In this document: piece after piece, positions 1 to 8,828 of the stretch
How positions within the stretch are numbered: position 1 is the stretch's first letter
Layout: each line of letters opens with the position of its first letter
Source: SHZL01 sp035292625
GTDB lineage: Bacteria; Pseudomonadota; Gammaproteobacteria; Xanthomonadales; SZUA-36
Assembly (NCBI GenBank): GCA_035292625.1
Contig: DATDPS010000056.1
Location: 1 to 64,000 of the forward strand
Reading direction: 5' to 3'
Length of the DNA stretch: 64,000 nt
Notes under the pieces: model-generated
Seen by the model: only the letters and a program-made list of their open reading frames with translations
Told to the model about the DNA's origin: nothing
Databases searched by the model: none
Made by a program: the position numbers and the translations under genes

Positions 1-1962
1 TTGGGAAATGTGCACCAGGCCGTCGCGGCCCGGAGTCAGGGTGACGAATGCGCCGAAGTTCATGATCTTGATGATCTTGCCCTCGAACACCTGGCCAGGT
101 TCGATGTCGGCAGTAATCTGCTCGATACGCCGGCGCGCGGCCTCAGCAGCTTCCTTGTTCACGGAAGCTATGGTAACGGTGCCATCATCGGCGATATCAA
201 TGGTGGTGCCGGTCTCTTCGGTGATGGCGCGGATGGTGACACCGCCCTTGCCGATCACATCGCGGATCTTGTCCGGATGCACCTTGATAGTCATAAGGCG
301 CGGCGCATATTCCGACATGGTTTCGCGCGGCTTGCTCAGAACCTTGTTCATCTCGCCGAGAATGAAATTGCGCCCTTCATTGGCCTGCGCCAGGGCAATC
401 TTCATGATTTCTTCGTTGATTCCTTCGATCTTGATGTCCATCTGCAGCGCAGTGATCCCATCCTTGGTTCCCGCCACCTTGAAATCCATATCGCCAAGAT
501 GGTCTTCGTCACCCAGGATGTCGGACAGCACCGCGAAACGGTCGCCTTCCTTGATCAGGCCCATGGCAATCCCCGCAACGGGCTGCTTTATCGGCACGCC
601 AGCATCCATCAGCGCAAGCGAGGCGCCGCAAACCGAAGCCATGGAACTGGATCCATTGGATTCGGTGATTTCGGAAACAATGCGCAGCACGTATGGAAAC
701 TCTGCAATGGTCGGAAGGATAGCCGTAACGCCTCGGCGCGCCAGCCGGCCGTGGCCGATTTCGCGTCTTTTGGGACCGGTCATCATACCGGTCTCGCCCA
801 CGCAGAACGGGGGAAAATTGTAATGCAGCATGAACGGGTCTTTATACTCGCCGGTGACTGCATCGATGATTTGTGAGTCCCGCATCGTACCCAAGGTGGT
901 GGTAACGATCGCCTGCGTCTCTCCGCGGGTAAACAGGGCAGAACCGTGGGTACGGGGTAGAATTCCACATTCAACAGAAATCGGACGAACGGTGCTCAGG
1001 TCACGGCCGTCGATACGCGGATTGCCAGCCAGGATGTGTTCCCGCACCAGGCTTTTCTCGACCTTGTAAAGCAGTTCGGATATCACACCCTTGGCTGGTG
1101 CCGCCTCATCTCCGGCGGCGCACAGGGCATCAATCGTGGCGTTCTTGACTGCGTTGATGGCATCGTGCCGCTGCACCTTGTCAGCAATGGCGTAGGCTTG
1201 TTTCAAGCCTTGCCCAGATGCGGCTTTTACTTTGGCCAGCAGCTCATCATCGGTGGCCGTCGCCTGCCAGGTCCACTGTTTGATACCGGCCTCCTGGGCC
1301 AGTTCGCGCACTGCCTGCACCACGGTTTGCATCGCCTGGTAGCCAAAGGTTACCGCACCCAGCATGACTTCTTCTGATAGCAGCTTGGCTTCCGATTCAA
1401 CCATCAGGACAGCCTTCTCTGTGCCTGCGACAACCAGGTCAAGTTTCGAATTCTTCAGTTGGGTGGCAGTCGGGTTGAGCACATAGTGTCCGTCAATGTA
1501 GCCTACCCGTGCCGCGCCAAGCGGCCCATTGAACGGGATGCCGGAAAGCGCCAGCGCGGCGGAGGTGCCGATCAACGCGGGAATGTCACCATCCACCTCC
1601 GGGTTGGAGGATATCAGTGTGGCTATGATCTGGACTTCGTTCATGAATCCCTTGGGAAACAGCGGGCGGATCGGTCGGTCGATCAGGCGGCTGGTCAGGG
1701 TATCTTTCTCGGTGGGGCGTCCTTCGCGCTTGAAGAACCCGCCCGGAATGCGGCCTGCAGCGTAGAATTTTTCCTGGTAGTTGACCGTTAACGGAAAGAA
1801 ACCGCGGCTGGGGTCAGCTTCCCTGCGTGCAACCGCGGTGACCATCACCACGGTATCCGCCATGGTGACCATGACTGCGCCGTCTGCCTGGCGGGCAATC
1901 TGCCCGGTTTCCAAAGTGACCTCGTGGTCGCCGAATTTGAAGGTTTTTGTCAGTTTCTGCAC
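1..1962 (-). CDS. pnp: Polyribonucleotide nucleotidyltransferase (PNPase), 3' end cut by window edge
   Basis: PNPase degrades RNA 3'-to-5' by phosphorolysis and works in the degradosome. I read 654 codons from a GTG at 1962, beginning QKLTKTFKFG and ETGQIARQADG, the typical first RNase PH domain. The frame is open to position 1, where it reads DGLVHISQ, the core of the C-terminal S1 domain; roughly 45-50 residues lie outside the window. The central part carries the second RNase PH domain and the KH domain. An AGGA Shine-Dalgarno precedes the GTG. It follows rpsO, separated by a terminator hairpin, as in E. coli, where pnp expression is partly read-through from the rpsO promoter. Confidence 0.96.
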   Translation of the reverse strand, partial: MQKLTKTFKFGDHEVTLETGQIARQADGAVMVTMADTVVMVTAVARREADPSRGFFPLTVNYQEKFYAAGRIPGGFFKREGRPTEKDTLTSRLIDRPIRPLFPKGFMNEVQIIATLISSNPEVDGDIPALIGTSAALALSGIPFNGPLGAARVGYIDGHYVLNPTATQLKNSKLDLVVAGTEKAVLMVESEAKLLSEEVMLGAVTFGYQAMQTVVQAVRELAQEAGIKQWTWQATATDDELLAKVKAASGQGLKQAYAIADKVQRHDAINAVKNATIDALCAAGDEAAPAKGVISELLYKVEKSLVREHILAGNPRIDGRDLSTVRPISVECGILPRTHGSALFTRGETQAIVTTTLGTMRDSQIIDAVTGEYKDPFMLHYNFPPFCVGETGMMTGPKRREIGHGRLARRGVTAILPTIAEFPYVLRIVSEITESNGSSSMASVCGASLALMDAGVPIKQPVAGIAMGLIKEGDRFAVLSDILGDEDHLGDMDFKVAGTKDGITALQMDIKIEGINEEIMKIALAQANEGRNFILGEMNKVLSKPRETMSEYAPRLMTIKVHPDKIRDVIGKGGVTIRAITEETGTTIDIADDGTVTIASVNKEAAEAARRRIEQITADIEPGQVFEGKIIKIMNFGAFVTLTPGRDGLVHISQ

Positions 1963-2002
1963 TGGACGTTTCCTGCTCTGAATGGTTTAAAGCCGTTTAC
2001 GC

Positions 2003-2032
2003 AAAAAACCCCGGCAAAGCCGAAGCTCTGCC
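2003..2032 (-). terminator. Rho-independent terminator between rpsO and pnp
   Basis: On the minus strand an 8-bp stem GGCAGAGC / GCTTTGCC closed by a TTCG tetraloop is followed by GGGG and six T. It lies 30 bases after the rpsO stop and just before pnp. It probably ends most rpsO transcripts and lets some through into pnp. Confidence 0.8.
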
Positions 2033-2061
2033 AAAGCATTTTCCGTGTCGTGGTGCAGAAG

Positions 2062-2331
2062 TTAGCGGCGAAGACCGAGGCGTTCGACCAGATCACGGTA
2101 GCGCTGCAGGTCTTTCTTTTTCAGGTAGTCGAGCAGGCTGCGACGCTGATTCACCATGCGCAGCAAACCGCGCCGTGAGTGGTGATCACCCTTGTGGTTC
2201 TTGAAGTGGTCCGTAAGGTGTTGAATACGCCCGGTCAACAAGGCTACCTGTACTTCAGGAGAGCCGGTGTCGCTTTCTGACCGTTTGAATTCGCCTACGA
2301 TCTTGCCTTTAGCTTCTGCATTAAAAGACAT
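2062..2331 (-). CDS. rpsO: 30S ribosomal protein S15
   Basis: S15 is a primary 16S rRNA binding protein that nucleates the platform of the 30S subunit. The 89-residue product has the normal length, with the family motifs GSPEVQVALLTGRI (about 23-36), HKGDHHSRRGL and LDYLKKKD. It lies between truB and pnp, as in most gammaproteobacteria. A strong promoter of its own sits about 130 bases upstream of the start, leaving a roughly 120-base leader. In E. coli the rpsO leader folds into a pseudoknot bound by S15 for autoregulation; the leader here is long enough, but I did not verify that fold. Confidence 0.98.
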   Translation of the reverse strand: MSFNAEAKGKIVGEFKRSESDTGSPEVQVALLTGRIQHLTDHFKNHKGDHHSRRGLLRMVNQRRSLLDYLKKKDLQRYRDLVERLGLRR

Positions 2332-2462
2332 GGTTCAGTCTCCATATCTAGAGCCGCGAAGCCTTTGAAAAAACCCTTTAATCTGAACACTTTCAGGCCT
2401 ATTCAGCCTTCCGGTGTGGGTCTTTGCAAAAACTTCGAAGCCCCGGTTGAATTTAGCCGGCT

Positions 2463-2491
2463 ATTCTAGCGGCGCGGCCCTTGGTAAACAA
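2463..2491 (-). promoter_or_regulatory. Sigma70 promoter for rpsO
   Basis: Minus strand: -35 TTGTTT (2486-2491), 17-base spacer, -10 TAGAAT (2463-2468), just downstream of the truB stop. Transcription would start near 2455. Its place matches the known internal rpsO promoter of E. coli. Confidence 0.7.
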
Positions 2492-2516
2492 GTTATTTTG
2501 CTGTACGGCACCCCGC

Positions 2517-3428
2517 TCATGGCTCCTGCGAGAATACGAAAACCCGTTTTGGATACGCAATTCCATCACCCGGCGCTTCTGCAAGGCCCAGTATGTTTCC
2601 GCCCAACCCGGCCACCCGCACCATGCCCCGGCCAGATTCAACCGTCACCGGCATGCCATGAATGAAACGCTCCACTTGCTCAGCCTCGAGCACCACCTCG
2701 GGCCAGTCAATCAAGCCAGCGTCCAGCGGCAAGACCATTCCCGACCAGCGACTTGCCGCCACCGCCGCTTCAAACTCTTCCAAGGTGACCATGTCTGCCG
2801 GGTTGAACGGCTCGACATCCAGGCGGCGGAGGGCAACCAGGTGCCCACAGGTGCCCAGGGCCGTGCTGACGTCTTCCGCCAGGGTGCGGATGTACGTACC
2901 CTTGGAGCAATGCACTTCAAACGAAAGGTGTGGCGGCTCCCAGTTCAACAAGTCCAGACGGTAAATCGTTACCTGGCGAGCCTTGCGCTCGACGCTGATT
3001 CCCTGCCGCGCCAGTTTGTACAAGGGCTGACCCTGCTGCTTCAATGCTGAATACATGGGTGGGACCTGCATGATAGTGCCAAGAAAATTACCCAGCACCT
3101 TTTCGATATCCTGCCGGTTGACAGCCGGTACGGTCAGTTCCTGGACTACCTCACCCTCAATGTCCCCGGTTTGGGTCGCGCGCCCCAGCCGAGCCACCGC
3201 GCGATAGGTCTTGCGGGCTTCCAGCATGAAGGCGGCGGTCTTGGTGGCCTCGCCGAGGCAGATCGGCAACATGCCGGTAGCGAAGGGATCCAGGCTGCCG
3301 GAATGGCCAGCTTTGCGGGCGGACAACAGGCGACGGACCCTCTGCACGGCCTGGTTGGATGAAAGCCCGGCGGGTTTATCCAGCAGCAGAATGCCGTGGA
3401 TGTCCTGGCCCGTCCGACGGCGGCCCAT
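2517..3428 (-). CDS. truB: tRNA pseudouridine(55) synthase
   Basis: TruB converts U55 in the T-loop of tRNAs to pseudouridine. The 303-residue protein shows the N-terminal HGILLLDKPAGLSSN segment and the catalytic motif GHSGSLDPFATG (about 42-53), with the nucleophilic Asp near residue 47. The later KTYRAVARLG and GTYIRTLAEDV motifs are typical. Its ATG overlaps the rbfA stop (TGATG), so the two are translationally coupled. It belongs to the rimP-nusA-infB-rbfA-truB-rpsO unit. Confidence 0.97.
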   Translation of the reverse strand: MGRRRTGQDIHGILLLDKPAGLSSNQAVQRVRRLLSARKAGHSGSLDPFATGMLPICLGEATKTAAFMLEARKTYRAVARLGRATQTGDIEGEVVQELTVPAVNRQDIEKVLGNFLGTIMQVPPMYSALKQQGQPLYKLARQGISVERKARQVTIYRLDLLNWEPPHLSFEVHCSKGTYIRTLAEDVSTALGTCGHLVALRRLDVEPFNPADMVTLEEFEAAVAASRWSGMVLPLDAGLIDWPEVVLEAEQVERFIHGMPVTVESGRGMVRVAGLGGNILGLAEAPGDGIAYPKRVFVFSQEP

Positions 3429-3814
3429 CAGGCGTTGCCGTCTTCCTGTGTCTCCGATCCGCCTTGGTCCGAGGCCACTGCAGCATCGATCAGGTTGTCC
3501 ATGCGCAGGCCGGCTTCCACCGAAGCATCGTGGTGGAAATGGAGTTCCGGGACGCTGCGAATGCGCATTTCCTGTCCTAGCCGGCGGCGCAGATAACCGG
3601 CGGCGCGCTTGAGAGCGGACATGGTGTCCGTTGCTTTGTCGCTGTCATAAACTGTAACGAATACCTTGGCGTGGGCCAGGTCACGGGTCACTTCGACATC
3701 AGACACGCTGATGAAACCAATTTCCGGGTCCTTGATTTCCTGCTGGATCAGTTGCGCCAGCTCCCGACGAATCTGGCCAGCGACCCGCTCCGAGCGATTG
3801 AATTCCCTTGGCAT
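3428..3814 (-). CDS. rbfA: Ribosome-binding factor A
   Basis: RbfA is a KH-like factor that binds the immature 30S subunit and helps mature the 16S 5' end. I start it at the ATG at 3814 (MPREFNRSERV), giving 128 residues, close to the family norm. The longer open frame upstream overlaps infB and has no homology. The KDPEIGFISVSDVEVTRDL segment and a run reading RSVPELHFHHD near the C-terminus are characteristic. It lies 17 bases after infB and overlaps truB by one base. Confidence 0.95.
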   Translation of the reverse strand: MPREFNRSERVAGQIRRELAQLIQQEIKDPEIGFISVSDVEVTRDLAHAKVFVTVYDSDKATDTMSALKRAAGYLRRRLGQEMRIRSVPELHFHHDASVEAGLRMDNLIDAAVASDQGGSETQEDGNA

Positions 3815-3831
3815 GGCTACCGATGGCGGCG

Positions 3832-6378
3832 TCAGAGCGTCCTGGCCACTTCGATGCGCTCGAAGCACTCGATCTGGTCACCCGGCTTGACATCGTTGTA
3901 TTGCTTTACGCCGATACCGCACTCGGTGCCGGACTGGACTTCGCTGGCTTCATCCTTGAAGCGCCGCAGGGACTCCAATTCGCCTTCGAAGATAACCACA
4001 TTGTCGCGCAATACCCGAATCGGGTTCCTCCGCCTGACGATACCTTCTACCACCAGGCAGCCGGCAATGGCGCCCAGCCGGGAGGATCGAAAAACCTCTT
4101 TGACTTCAGCCAGGCCGATGATATTTTCCTTTACCTCGGTGCCGAGCAAGCCGTTGATGGCCTTGGTGACTTCATCGATGGCATCATAAATGACGCTGTA
4201 GTAATGCAGATCCAGCTCATTTTCCTGGATCAGCTTGCGTGCAGAGGCATCGGCCCGGACATTGAAGCCAATGATGATGGCACTCGACGCTTGTGCCAGT
4301 GCCGCGTCCGATTCGGTGATGGCACCAACACCCGAAGCGACAATGTTCACTTGTACTTCATCGTTGCTGAGCTTGGTCAACGATTCCCGCAGTGCTTCAA
4401 CACTGCCTTGTACGTCCGCCCTGATCAACAGGTTGACGCTGATCTGCTCTTCCTTGCCCATGTTATCGAACAGGTTCTGCAGATTGCTTGCTTGTTGCCT
4501 GGCCAGGCGCGATTCGCGCTGGCGATCATGTCGCTGTGATGCGGCTTCCCTGGCCTTGCGTTCGTTGGGCACCACCAGCACTTCATCGCCCGCCTGCGGA
4601 ACGCCGGACAAACCCAGCACAACCACCGGCATGGAGGGGCCGGCCGATTCAATCGCCTCATTTGCCTCGTCGAACATGGCTCGGACCCGGCCAAATTCCT
4701 GGCCAGCCAGTATCACGTCCCCCCGTTTCAGGGTGCCTTGCTGTATCAGCAGGGTTGCGACCGGACCCCGTCCTTTGTCCAGGCTGGATTCGATCACAAC
4801 GCCCCGTGCGCGGGCTTGTTCCACGGCTTTGAGTTCCAGTACTTCAGCCTGAAGCAGGATGGCGTCCAGCAATGAGTCCATACCCTCGCCCGTCTTGGCA
4901 GACACGAAGACAAAAATGTCCTGCCCGCCCCACTCTTCGGATATGACATCCTCCTTCGAAAGTTCCGTTTTTACACGGTCGAGATCTGCGTCCGGCTTGT
5001 CAATCTTGTTGACTGCAACAATGATGGGAACGCCAGCGGCACGCGCGTGCTGAATCGCTTCGCGGGTTTGTGGCATGACTCCGTCATCGGCGGCCACGAC
5101 TAACACGACGATATCCGTTGCCCGGGCTCCGCGCGCGCGCATTGAAGTGAACGCGGCATGGCCGGGTGTGTCCAGGAAGGTGATGATACCGCGCGGCGTT
5201 TCGACATGATAAGCGCCGATGTGTTGGGTAATGCCGCCGGCTTCGCCCTCGGCAATACGCGCTTTGCGGATATAGTCCAGTAACGAAGTCTTGCCGTGAT
5301 CCACGTGGCCCATTACCGTCACTACCGGCGGACGCACAACCTGTTCGCCGGCGATTTCCTCGACGTCCTCGGCAACCAGTTCCCGCTCCAGATCCCTGGC
5401 CTCGGCACTTACCGCGCTGTGGCCCATTTCTTCCACCACCAACGTGGCTGTATCCCGGTCCAGGCTCTGGTTGATGGTGACCATGGTACCCATGTTCATC
5501 AGCGCCTTGATCACTTCGCCCGCCTTCACCGCCATGAGCTTGGCGAGTTCGGCGACGGTTATGGCCTCGGGCAGGGGTATTTCGCGCGTAACCGGCGAAG
5601 TTGGACGCGAAAAGCCATGCTCGGCAGGCCGGCTGGTGGGCTTGACACGCAAGCCCGGTTTACGCCGCCGTGCGGCGGTGCCCTCGGCGACGTGCAGTTC
5701 CTGGCGGCCATACCTGGTAGCTGATTTGCCGCCTTTGTCCTTGTCCCGGCGCCGCTGGTCATCGGCCAGCTTGCGAGTTCTTTCCTCTTCGCGCAGGCGT
5801 TCCTTGTCTTCCTCGCGCAAACGGGCAGCTTCTTCCCGCTGTTTTTGCTCAGTCTCCAGGCGTGACTTCTCTTCGACCGCCTTGCGCGCCAGTTCTTCCG
5901 CCGTCTTGCGCAGCTCCTCTTCCCTCAGCAAGCGTGCTTTTTCCGCGGCATCCTCCATGCGTTGCGACTCTTCAGCACGCTCGGCACGTGATTCTTCGAG
6001 GATCTTCCGCGCCTCCTCGCGATCCGAGTATTCAACCCCAACCTGTTCCTGCACCACCTCGCGTTTAACGTAGGTGCGCCGTTTGCGCACTTCAACGTTT
6101 ACCGTTCTTGCCGTTGCGCGCGCCTTGGGGCCGGTGCCAGGTACGCGCAATTCGCTTACTGACTTACGCTTGAGTGTCACTTTTCTCGGCGCGGTCGCAT
6201 CGTTCTCCACTTTGCCATGGCTGGCGCGCAAGTAGGCCAGCAGCTTTTTCTTGTCGTCGTTCGATACGGCATCATCAGCCGTGGCCGCTTCGATACCGGC
6301 GTCGTTGAGTTGCGCAATCAATTTTTCAATATCAACGCCAAGCACTTCGGCCAATTGTGCAACACTTACGTTTGACAT
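3832..6378 (-). CDS. infB: Translation initiation factor IF-2
   Basis: IF-2 is the GTPase that brings fMet-tRNA to the 30S subunit and promotes subunit joining. The 848 residues run as follows: N-terminal IF2_N fold (VSVAQLAEVLGV), a long charged Glu/Arg coiled region (about 110-220), a second IF2_N-like element (about 270-320), then the G domain with GHVDHGKT (about 357), DTPGH, NKID and SAKTGEG, and the C-terminal initiator-tRNA-binding domains. Two ATG codons are adjacent; the second (6378) is 6 bases from a perfect AAGGAG and is preferred over 6381. Confidence 0.97.
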   Translation of the reverse strand: MSNVSVAQLAEVLGVDIEKLIAQLNDAGIEAATADDAVSNDDKKKLLAYLRASHGKVENDATAPRKVTLKRKSVSELRVPGTGPKARATARTVNVEVRKRRTYVKREVVQEQVGVEYSDREEARKILEESRAERAEESQRMEDAAEKARLLREEELRKTAEELARKAVEEKSRLETEQKQREEAARLREEDKERLREEERTRKLADDQRRRDKDKGGKSATRYGRQELHVAEGTAARRRKPGLRVKPTSRPAEHGFSRPTSPVTREIPLPEAITVAELAKLMAVKAGEVIKALMNMGTMVTINQSLDRDTATLVVEEMGHSAVSAEARDLERELVAEDVEEIAGEQVVRPPVVTVMGHVDHGKTSLLDYIRKARIAEGEAGGITQHIGAYHVETPRGIITFLDTPGHAAFTSMRARGARATDIVVLVVAADDGVMPQTREAIQHARAAGVPIIVAVNKIDKPDADLDRVKTELSKEDVISEEWGGQDIFVFVSAKTGEGMDSLLDAILLQAEVLELKAVEQARARGVVIESSLDKGRGPVATLLIQQGTLKRGDVILAGQEFGRVRAMFDEANEAIESAGPSMPVVVLGLSGVPQAGDEVLVVPNERKAREAASQRHDRQRESRLARQQASNLQNLFDNMGKEEQISVNLLIRADVQGSVEALRESLTKLSNDEVQVNIVASGVGAITESDAALAQASSAIIIGFNVRADASARKLIQENELDLHYYSVIYDAIDEVTKAINGLLGTEVKENIIGLAEVKEVFRSSRLGAIAGCLVVEGIVRRRNPIRVLRDNVVIFEGELESLRRFKDEASEVQSGTECGIGVKQYNDVKPGDQIECFERIEVARTL

Positions 6379-6417
6379 CATTTACTCCTTGCTGAATCCG
6401 ACAATATCGCTCGACTA

Positions 6418-7914
6418 TTACTTGTTTTCTTCTGCAAACCACGGCGCCCTTGCCGCCATGATCAACGTGGCAGCATCTTCGTCGCTGATATCATCAATTT
6501 CCGTTAATTCATCCACGGCAAGTTCGGCGAGGTCTTCCTGGGTGCGGATTCCCTTCTCTGCAAGCCGGAAAGCCAGGCGTTCGGTCATACCTTCCAGTTC
6601 GATCAAGTCGGCTTCAGGACGATTTTCGTCAAGCACTTCTTCCTTGGCTATCATTTGAGTGAGCAGTGCGTCGCGTGCGCGGCGCCGGATTTCATTCACC
6701 ATCTCTTCGTCAAATTCTTCGATTTCCATCAACTCCGATTCAGGCACATAAGCCACTTCTTCGATATTGCTGAAGCCCTCCTGCACCAGGATGCTGGCGA
6801 CATCCTCGCCGACGTCGAGGCGCTTCATGAAGCGCTCCAGAATCGCCTGGGACTCTTCCTCGCCTTTCTGCTCGGCTTGCTCCACGGTCAGCACGTTCAG
6901 CGACCAGCCGGTTAATTCACTGGCCAGGCGAACGTTTTGGCCGCCACGGCCAATCGCCTGTGACAGACCGGCTTCGTCTACTGCTATATCCATTGACTGG
7001 TTTTCTTCATCCATCACGATGGACGCGACTTCCGCCGGCGCCATCGCGTTGATCACGAACTGGGCCGGGTTCTCATCCCACAGAATGATATCGATGCGCT
7101 CACCGGCCAACTCGTTGGAAACGGCCTGGACGCGTGAACCGCGCATGCCTACGCAAGCGCCAATGGGGTCTGTGCGACGGTCGTTGGAGCGCACTGCGAT
7201 CTTGGCGCGGCGACCCGAATCACGGGCACCGCCCATGATGGAAATCAGGTCCTGGCCGATTTCGGGGACTTCAAGCTCGAACAGGGCAATCAGGAACTCG
7301 ACGACTGTCCGGCTGGCAAAAAGCTGCGGTCCCCTCAGCTCTTCGCGCACCTCGAACAGATAGGCGCGCAAGCGTTCACCCGGGCGTACTGTTTCCCCCG
7401 GAATCATGTGGCGCTGCGATATAAAAGCCTCAGCATTGCCACCCAAGTCAATGTAGACGTTCCCGCGCTCGACGCGTTTGACGATACCGTTAATCAGTTC
7501 GCCCGCGCGGTTGCGATATGCTTCGACCACCTGTGCCCGCTCTGCCTCGCGGACACGCTGAACAATCACCTGTTTGGCTGTCTGTGCCGCTATGCGCCCA
7601 AACTCCGCGTTTTCCATTGGCTCTTCGATGAATCCGCCAACTTCAATCTCTGGATTGATCTCCCTTGCGGCGCTGAGGGGCATCTGGCTGTCTGCGGATT
7701 CGATTTCGGCATCGTCCCCAACCACCTGCCATCGGCGAAAGGTGTCATAGTCTCCCGTGCTGCGATTGATCGTGACACGCACATCACGCTCGTCATTGGC
7801 AAGTTTACGTGCGGCAGATTCAAGCGCCGCTTCGAGGGCTTCGAAAATAACCTCCTTGCCGACACCTTTCTCGTTGGATACCGCATCCACAACCAGCAGA
7901 ATCTCTTTGCTCAT
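6418..7914 (-). CDS. nusA: Transcription termination/antitermination protein NusA
   Basis: NusA binds RNA polymerase and nascent RNA and modulates pausing, termination and antitermination. The 498-residue protein has the N-terminal RNAP-binding domain (1-125), an S1 domain (GELINGIVKRVERGNVYIDL, about 135-155), two KH domains (with GMRGSRVQAV and GRGGQNVRLA) and two C-terminal helix-hairpin-helix acidic repeats (about 365-490), as in E. coli-type NusA. The ATG has a GAGAG Shine-Dalgarno. It lies between rimP and infB, and NusA is known to regulate this operon in E. coli. Confidence 0.97.
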   Translation of the reverse strand: MSKEILLVVDAVSNEKGVGKEVIFEALEAALESAARKLANDERDVRVTINRSTGDYDTFRRWQVVGDDAEIESADSQMPLSAAREINPEIEVGGFIEEPMENAEFGRIAAQTAKQVIVQRVREAERAQVVEAYRNRAGELINGIVKRVERGNVYIDLGGNAEAFISQRHMIPGETVRPGERLRAYLFEVREELRGPQLFASRTVVEFLIALFELEVPEIGQDLISIMGGARDSGRRAKIAVRSNDRRTDPIGACVGMRGSRVQAVSNELAGERIDIILWDENPAQFVINAMAPAEVASIVMDEENQSMDIAVDEAGLSQAIGRGGQNVRLASELTGWSLNVLTVEQAEQKGEEESQAILERFMKRLDVGEDVASILVQEGFSNIEEVAYVPESELMEIEEFDEEMVNEIRRRARDALLTQMIAKEEVLDENRPEADLIELEGMTERLAFRLAEKGIRTQEDLAELAVDELTEIDDISDEDAATLIMAARAPWFAEENK

Positions 7915-7965
7915 CGCAATCCATCTCTCTGTTCGTTCATATACTGAATTTCCATCAGCCGGTGC

Positions 7966-8439
7966 TCAGCCATTGGCAGCGAATATGCTGTCGTAGTTTG
8001 GCACCAACCGCGCTTTGGCAATATTGCCGTGTTCCAACGTGACCTCCACACCATCCTGTTCCAGGCGAACCTTTCCGTCCTGCGCGCCCAGGATACGACC
8101 TTTGAATTTCCTTCTGCCGTCCAGTGGCGCAAATAGGGAAATCTGCACAATTTCACCAGTAAACTGCTCGAATTGTTGCTCGGTGAACAGCGGCCGATCT
8201 AAACCGGGGGAGGAAACTTCCAGAACGTAGTGCCCGGGAATAGGGTCTTCCACATCCAGTAATGCCGCGACTTCGCGGCTGGTCACTTCGCAGTCTTCGA
8301 CGGCAATTCCCTCCGGTTTGTCAATATACAGCACCAACACAGGGTGCTTGGGGTTGCTGCTGTATTCCAGACCAACAAACTCATAGCCAAGATCTTCCAC
8401 CAGGGGCTGTAACATCTGCGTCAGTTTCACTACGCTCAA
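7966..8439 (-). CDS. rimP: Ribosome maturation factor RimP
   Basis: RimP assists early 30S assembly. The core motifs DLGYEFVGLEYSS, DCEVTSREVAALLDVEDPI and YVLEVSSPGLDRPL are all present. The open frame extends to a GTG at 8478, but that codon lies at the edge of the T-run of an upstream hairpin and gives a non-homologous extension. I place the start at a TTG at 8439, five bases from a CAGGAG Shine-Dalgarno, giving 157 residues, the usual size. It is the first protein gene after tRNA-fMet, as in E. coli (metY-rimP). Confidence 0.93.
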   Translation of the reverse strand: MSVVKLTQMLQPLVEDLGYEFVGLEYSSNPKHPVLVLYIDKPEGIAVEDCEVTSREVAALLDVEDPIPGHYVLEVSSPGLDRPLFTEQQFEQFTGEIVQISLFAPLDGRRKFKGRILGAQDGKVRLEQDGVEVTLEHGNIAKARLVPNYDSIFAANG

Positions 8440-8478
8440 AATCAACTCCTGCCCTGATTTTTCCCTTTTCCCGGGCAC

Positions 8479-8500
8479 AAAAAAAGGGCGTAGCAGCCCC
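8479..8500 (-). terminator. Terminator-like hairpin in the rimP leader (possible attenuator)
   Basis: Minus strand: a short GC stem GGGC / GCCC with a 6-base loop, then seven T, about 40 bases before the rimP start. The stem is short, so termination may be partial. It stands after the tRNA-fMet terminator and could attenuate entry into the rimP operon. Confidence 0.4.
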
Positions 8501-8658
8501 TCGCGACAACCAACCCGTACCGGGATGTTCCCCGGACAAGCCCATGATCTACAGTCATCAACGGCAGACCACAGTTCAATGCGAAATCATAAAATCATTG
8601 CATATCCATTGTGTCGCATGGGCGCCGGTTTTGGCTTGCCTGAGGCTTCCGGCAGATC

Positions 8659-8680
8659 AAAAAGGCCCCGCGGGGCCTTT
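8659..8680 (-). terminator. Rho-independent terminator after tRNA-fMet
   Basis: A 20-base perfect palindrome AAAGGCCCCG/CGGGGCCTTT followed by further T on the minus strand, starting 11 bases after the CCA end of the tRNA. It is a strong hairpin fitted to end the tRNA transcript, with read-through needed to reach rimP from the tRNA promoter. Confidence 0.8.
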
Positions 8681-8690
8681 ACCAATAAAT

Positions 8691-8767
8691 TGGTAGCGGG
8701 GGCAGGATTCGAACCTGCGACCTTCGGGTTATGAGCCCGACGAGCTGCCAGACTGCTCCACCCCGCA
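8691..8767 (-). tRNA. metY: Initiator tRNA-fMet (anticodon CAT)
   Basis: A 77-nt tRNA with encoded CCA. The anticodon stem has the three G-C pairs GGG...CCC around CTCATAA that mark initiator tRNAs, and the D and anticodon arms are almost identical to E. coli tRNA-fMet. Position 1 and position 72 are both T, so the first acceptor pair cannot form; the E. coli initiator has C1-A72. The lack of a 1-72 pair is the determinant for formylation and for exclusion from EF-Tu. It has its own promoter and terminator. Confidence 0.95.
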
Positions 8768-8781
8768 TCAGTAGGCGGGAA

Positions 8782-8810
8782 ATCATATAGACTCCCGCAG
8801 GCTAATACAA
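8782..8810 (-). promoter_or_regulatory. Sigma70 promoter of tRNA-fMet
   Basis: Minus strand: -35 TTGTAT (8805-8810), 17-base spacer, -10 TATGAT (8782-8787). The discriminator after it is GC-rich (TTCCCGCC), as in stringently controlled stable RNA promoters. The mature tRNA begins 14 bases after the -10. It may also feed the rimP operon by read-through. Confidence 0.8.
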
Positions 8811-8828
8811 GGCCTTCGGAAACAGCAG

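Noticed and set aside
1..876. Long plus-strand open frame of 291 codons
   Set aside because: It is the antisense shadow of pnp, whose minus-strand frame is open to the window edge with clear PNPase motifs.
1..1962. Possible broken pnp, since no complete frame ends inside the window
   Set aside because: The minus-strand frame is uninterrupted from GTG 1962 to position 1; the stop simply lies outside the window.
3808..4539. Plus-strand open frame of 243 codons inside infB
   Set aside because: Low-complexity antisense product with no family motif; infB is certain.
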